From contig NZ_JACHMO010000001.1 of NCBI RefSeq assembly GCF_014205015.1, positions 7,440,001-7,504,000 on the forward strand: DNA of 64,000 bases. Direction: 5' to 3'. The notes beneath the pieces were generated by a model that was not told where the DNA came from, did not search any database, and was given only the letters and a program-made list of their open reading frames with translations. This document shows positions 60,673 through 64,000 of the stretch, piece by piece. The stretch's first letter is position 1, and each line of letters starts with the position of its first letter. This DNA comes from Saccharothrix ecbatanensis. Lineage in GTDB: Bacteria > Actinomycetota > Actinomycetes > Mycobacteriales > Pseudonocardiaceae. The translations under genes and the position numbers were made by a program.

Positions 60673-60999
60673 TCAGGAACCCAGGCTGACGCCGGTCTCC
60701 ACGGTCGGCAGCTCTCCGGACTTGTCCTGGAGGGTGTCCCGGGCGGAACCCGCCAGGCTCTCGACCGCGCTCTCGGGGTCGGTGACGTCGAGGTCCACGG
60801 TGCGGATCCCGTCGGCCAGGTTCTCGGTGTCGATGCGGGTGATGTCGCCGATGGTGGCGATCTTGCCGGGCTCCGTGTCCAGCTGCGGCCGGGCTTCGGC
60901 GCCGATCTCGGCAGCTTGAGCGGTGCCACCCAGGCCGAGCATGACTGCGGCGCCGCCGAGGGCGACCGCGGCCCCCGTGATGGTCTTCCTGAGGTTCAT
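60673..60999 (-). CDS. Small secreted protein
   Basis: 108 residues. Signal peptide MNLRKTITGAAVALGGAAVM with cleavage near GGTAQAA, then an acidic mature part of about 77 residues (IATIGDITRIDTENLADGIR and VDLDVTDPESAVESL) without Cys. Unrecognised family. Confidence 0.7.
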   Translation of the reverse strand: MNLRKTITGAAVALGGAAVMLGLGGTAQAAEIGAEARPQLDTEPGKIATIGDITRIDTENLADGIRTVDLDVTDPESAVESLAGSARDTLQDKSGELPTVETGVSLGS

Positions 61000-61064
61000 G
61001 GGCGGGAAAGTGTCGTAATCAGGAGGCCTGATTCAAGCTCGGTAATCCGTGCGAGTGGACTACT

Positions 61065-61322
61065 TCACCCGGTCCAGTGGAGCCCGACTGTGCAGACGCG
61101 CGTCGGCCCTCGCCACACCGCCACCGAGTAGACGCCCGGCTGCGCGTCCTGCCGTGCCAGGAACTCCTCGGCACACCCCCGCGTGTAGTGAGCCCGCCAC
61201 TCCTCGCCACGCGCGATGTACCAGCCGTGGTCGTCAACGGTCTCCACGTGCTCGCACAGGAGCGAGCCGTTGCGCTGACGCCGGAAGTACTCGATCCGGT
61301 GCAGGTAGGCCGTGTCCGTCAT
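61065..61322 (-). CDS. Hypothetical 85-residue protein
   Basis: MTDTAYLHRIEYFRRQRNGS start, then ETVDDHGWYIARGEEWRAHY and WRGPTRVCTVGLHWTG. Soluble, aromatic-rich. Divergent from the DUF5753 regulator. No SD evident. Unknown family. Confidence 0.6.
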   Translation of the reverse strand: MTDTAYLHRIEYFRRQRNGSLLCEHVETVDDHGWYIARGEEWRAHYTRGCAEEFLARQDAQPGVYSVAVWRGPTRVCTVGLHWTG

Positions 61323-61423
61323 GGAGCAACGGTCCGCGGTGGAAGCCCCGGTTGAGATTCCCACCCGCTGCTTCCGCCGCCGTAGCGTTGCGCGGTCAAG
61401 TGATCACGGGAGGTGGTGCCGGG

Positions 61424-62242
61424 GTGAGCAGGAACGAGCCGACCCATCGCATGCGCAGGCTGGGGGAGGTGCTCCGGGAACTGCGCCAACGCGCGGGCCT
61501 GTCACAGCTGGAGGCGGCCGACCGGCTGAACTACGACCACCGCAAGATAAGCCGGATCGAGAAGGGCCAGAAGCCGGACTACCACGGCATGCGCGCCATG
61601 CTCGACATCTACGGGGTGCCCGTCTCCCAGTGGGAGCCGTACATGGAGATGTACGCGCGGGCGCTGGAGAAGGGCTGGTGGACCAAGTACGACTTGGAGG
61701 ATCAGGGCTACATCAGCCTTGAACACGACGCCTCGAAGGTGTGCGACTTCCAGGTCGCCTACCTGCCAGGGCTCCTGCAGACCGCCGACTACATCCGATC
61801 CATCTTCGCGACCGCGCGGGTGCAGCGGTCGAAGCGGTGGATCGCGAACCAGATCGAGGTCCGGCTGCTCCGGCAGGAGCGACTGCTCGCCGCTGAACCG
61901 CTGACACTGCACGCGATCATCATGGAGAGCGCCCTCATGTACGCGTCGCAGGCGCAGTTGCTGCATCTGACCGAGCGGAGGTATCTGGCCAACGTGACAG
62001 TTCAAGTCCTGCCTCACCGGACTGGCTTCAACGACGGCCAGCGTGGCGCGTTCACCGTGTTGGACTTCCCGGTGAAAGCCGACCGGTCGGTGCTGTACGT
62101 CGAGCACGCCGCGGGCTCGCAACACATCGAGGATCCGTCGAAGGTCAAGGTTGCTAGGCTGACTTTCACCCACCTCTCGAAGTCGGCGTTGACCCCTGAA
62201 GAGTCCGCCGAGTGGATCGGGAGGCTGGCCGCTGAGCGATAG
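61424..62242 (+). CDS. XRE-HTH/DUF5753 regulator
   Basis: 272 residues. HTH at about 20-45 (RAGLSQLEAADRLNYDHRKI) and a DUF5753 sensor domain (YLPGLLQTADYIRSIFATAR, VQVLPHRTGFN). Family often paired with DUF397 proteins and linked to development or secondary metabolism in actinomycetes (BldB/WhiJ-like systems). GTG start after GGGAGGTGG. Confidence 0.9.
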   Translation: MSRNEPTHRMRRLGEVLRELRQRAGLSQLEAADRLNYDHRKISRIEKGQKPDYHGMRAMLDIYGVPVSQWEPYMEMYARALEKGWWTKYDLEDQGYISLEHDASKVCDFQVAYLPGLLQTADYIRSIFATARVQRSKRWIANQIEVRLLRQERLLAAEPLTLHAIIMESALMYASQAQLLHLTERRYLANVTVQVLPHRTGFNDGQRGAFTVLDFPVKADRSVLYVEHAAGSQHIEDPSKVKVARLTFTHLSKSALTPEESAEWIGRLAAER

Positions 62243-62258
62243 AGATCGAGGTGTCACC

Positions 62259-62435
62259 GTGTGGCGCAAGAGCAGCCGTAGCAACAACGGTGGTAACGGC
62301 AACTGTGTCGAGGTCGCGTTGGCGGGCCGGTCGGCGCGGGTGCGTGACTCGAAGAACCCGTCCGGTCCGACCGTGGCGCTCCCGAACTGGTCCGGCTTCC
62401 TGACCGCGGTCAAGAACGGCTCGTACGACGCCTGA
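62259..62435 (+). CDS. DUF397-domain protein
   Basis: 58 residues: MWRKSSRSNNGGNGNCVEVA, VRDSKNPSGPTVALP, WSGFLTAVKNG, all DUF397 hallmarks. GTG at 62259 after GAGGTG. Sixteen bases after the DUF5753 gene; they form the usual pair in which the small protein modulates the regulator. Confidence 0.92.
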   Translation: MWRKSSRSNNGGNGNCVEVALAGRSARVRDSKNPSGPTVALPNWSGFLTAVKNGSYDA

Positions 62436-62513
62436 TGTACGTCGGCTGACGTACGTGCGTGAACCGCCTTTCAGCTGACGCCGACCCGTCCGCCGACCCG
62501 TACCTTCATCTCC

Positions 62514-63428
62514 ATGGCGTGGTTGGCGTGGGTCTGGTTCGCGGCGACGTTCGTGCCGCTGATCTGGCGCAAGCGCTTCCCCGTGGCCGTCATCGCGATC
62601 ACCGGCGTGTCCACCTGGCTCTACTACGTCACCGGCCACTGGGGTCCGCTGATCGCCGCACCCGCCATCGCCGTCCTCTCCCTGCGCCGCACCCGAGTCC
62701 TCGAACAGCGGAGCCGCCAGGTGGAAGAAGAACGGCTGCGGATCGCGCGTGAAGTCCACGACGTCGTCGCGCACAGCCTCGCCATGATCAACGTCCAGGC
62801 CGGGGTCGCGGCGCACGTCGCGGACCGGCGACCGGAAGAGGCCGTCAAAGCGCTCAAGGCCATCAAAACCGCCAGCGGTCACGCGTTGGACGATCTCCGG
62901 GCGACGCTCGGCGTGCTCCGGACCGGCGAGGGCACCACGCCGGTGCCCAGCCTGGACCGGTTGGACGAGCTGGTGAAGCCCGTGCCGAAGGCCAGGGTCG
63001 TCGGCACGCCGGGCACGCTGCCGGCTCCCGTCGACGCCGCCGCCTACCGCGTCGTGCAGGAAGCGTTGACCAACGCGATGCGGTACGCGTCGGACGCGTC
63101 CGAGATCGTCATCTCGTTCGAGCACACCGAGGACGCCCTGGTCCTCACCATCACCGACGATGGCGGCGACGACGGCGGCACCGGCAGGGACCAGGCGCCG
63201 CAGGGCGCGGGCAGCGGTATCAGAGGTATGCGGGAACGGGTGGAAGCGCTCGGTGGCACGCTGGATGCGGGACCATCGGCCCAGGGCTTCGCCGTCAGGG
63301 CAGTCCTACCGTGGGAGGTTCGTGGTGATCAGAGTGGTGCTGGCCGACGACCAGGCGTTGGTGCGCGCGGGTTTCCGCCTGCTGCTCGACACCGAGGACG
63401 GGTTCGAGGTCGTCGGCGAGGCCGGTGA
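62514..63428 (+). CDS. Sensor histidine kinase (HisKA_3), short N-terminus
   Basis: 304 residues. Two or so membrane helices (about 1-55), phospho-acceptor REVHDVVAHSLAM (His82), and ATP-lid motifs NAMRYASD, TITDDG and GIRGMRERVEALGG. The N-terminus is shorter than usual for the NarL-type group. The last about 35 residues (Arg/Gly-rich) overlap the next gene by 104 bases; relatives stop near VLPW. TACCTT lies seven bases before the ATG. Confidence 0.85.
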   Translation: MAWLAWVWFAATFVPLIWRKRFPVAVIAITGVSTWLYYVTGHWGPLIAAPAIAVLSLRRTRVLEQRSRQVEEERLRIAREVHDVVAHSLAMINVQAGVAAHVADRRPEEAVKALKAIKTASGHALDDLRATLGVLRTGEGTTPVPSLDRLDELVKPVPKARVVGTPGTLPAPVDAAAYRVVQEALTNAMRYASDASEIVISFEHTEDALVLTITDDGGDDGGTGRDQAPQGAGSGIRGMRERVEALGGTLDAGPSAQGFAVRAVLPWEVRGDQSGAGRRPGVGARGFPPAARHRGRVRGRRRGR

Positions 63429-63984
63429 CGGCGCTGAAGCCGTCCGGCAGGCACACCTGCACCACCCGGACGTCGTGGTGATGGACATCCGGATGCCCGG
63501 CACCGACGGCCTCGCCGCCACCCGGCAGGTCTGCGCCGAGCTGCCGGACGTGAAGGTCCTCGTGCTGACCACGTTCAACGTGGACGAGTACGTGTTCGAG
63601 GCGTTGCGCGCGGGCGCGTCGGGCTTCCTGCTCAAGGACACCGACCCGGTCGAGCTGCTGCACGCCCTGACGGTGGTCGCTGAAGGTGACGCCCTCCTCG
63701 CACCGAGTGTCACCCGAAAGTTGATCGAGGAGTTCGCGAACCGACCGGAGCACCGCCGTCCGGACCCCAAGGCCCTCCGCGAGCTGACCGCGCGCGAGCG
63801 CGAGATCCTGGCGCTCGTGGCCGCCGGCATGTCCAACGACGAGATCGCCGAGCACCTGGTGATCAGTCCCGCCACCTCGCGCACGCACGTCAGTCGGGTG
63901 ATGACGAAACTGGGCGCGCGGGACCGCGCGCAACTCGTCGTGCTTGCCTACGAATCAGGATTGGTCTCACCGCGGCGAGGGTGA
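63325..63984 (+). CDS. NarL/LuxR-family response regulator
   Basis: 219 residues. Receiver with LADDQALVRAGFR, phospho-acceptor Asp in VVMDIRMPG and Lys in FLLKDTDP; LuxR HTH ELTAREREILALVAAGMSND and SRTHVSRVMTKLGARDRAQL. GTG 63325 with GGGAGG six bases upstream. Partner of the overlapping kinase. Confidence 0.93.
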   Translation: MIRVVLADDQALVRAGFRLLLDTEDGFEVVGEAGDGAEAVRQAHLHHPDVVVMDIRMPGTDGLAATRQVCAELPDVKVLVLTTFNVDEYVFEALRAGASGFLLKDTDPVELLHALTVVAEGDALLAPSVTRKLIEEFANRPEHRRPDPKALRELTAREREILALVAAGMSNDEIAEHLVISPATSRTHVSRVMTKLGARDRAQLVVLAYESGLVSPRRG

Positions 63985-64000
63985 ATATTCATTGTTCGGC

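Overview
The window is high-GC actinobacterial chromosome, read from just upstream of dnaA across the replication origin and about 60 kb into one replication arm. Gene order (dnaA, oriC, dnaN, gnd, recF, dciA, gyrB, gyrA, DUF3566, tRNA-Ile, tRNA-Ala, ppiase, rhomboid, PH protein, crgA, sortase, pabA, pknB, pknA, pbpA, rodA, pstP, fhaB, fhaA, tRNA-Leu) is the classic actinobacterial origin block. The gnd insertion between dnaN and recF, a DUF6474 gene, XRE-DUF5753/DUF397 and NsdA-like regulators, frequent GTG/TTG starts and about 70% GC point to the Pseudonocardiales (Saccharothrix/Actinosynnema/Lentzea-like). The genus is an inference. I saw no transposase, integrase, phage gene or CRISPR array.

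1-14.7 kb is replication and topology. oriC (about 1.79-3.74 kb) has a C-rich, gene-free half with 13-bp repeats, then a block with 14 copies of CCCGGG, then DnaA boxes ending in a box/GC/triplet arrangement like the basal unwinding element of other bacteria, next to dnaN. gyrA carries a 420-residue intein with a LAGLIDADG endonuclease at the catalytic tyrosine. A parS-like site lies in gyrB, and DnaA boxes occur in the dnaA promoter, inside dciA and again at 19.9 kb. 14.7-33.5 kb holds the first two tRNAs and the cell-envelope and division block: CrgA, a class E sortase with a very long N-terminus, and the Ser/Thr kinase-phosphatase-FHA operon with PbpA and RodA, read as one overlapping operon from fhaA to pknB and closed by an 18-bp hairpin, then tRNA-Leu.

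33.5-48.7 kb is accessory metabolism and regulation: an orphan gene, an NAD(P)-binding protein, a gulonolactone-oxidase-like flavoprotein divergent from a PLP amino-acid deaminase/aldolase with a palindrome between them, a TetR gene divergent from a beta-glucosidase/MFS sugar pair, an SDR ending in a 16-bp tandem repeat, an NsdA-like HTH/TPR regulator, a phosphotransferase-fold kinase, and a copper-type operon (membrane protein, YcnI, CopC, CopD). 48.8-56.4 kb has a BCCT transporter, then a 3.77-kb segment bounded by two identical 44-bp direct repeats, then DUF6474 and a TM0106-type nuclease. The repeat is the overlapping 3' end of the BCCT and DUF6474 genes, so both stay intact while the inserted module (orphan 241-residue protein, flavin amine oxidase, methylthioribose-kinase-like enzyme) sits between them. 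This is the best candidate here for an undescribed system. 56.4-64 kb has an SDR, UDP-glucose dehydrogenase, a gamma-glutamyltransferase-family enzyme, small secreted or unknown proteins, a DUF5753/DUF397 pair and a two-component system whose kinase and regulator genes overlap by 104 bases.
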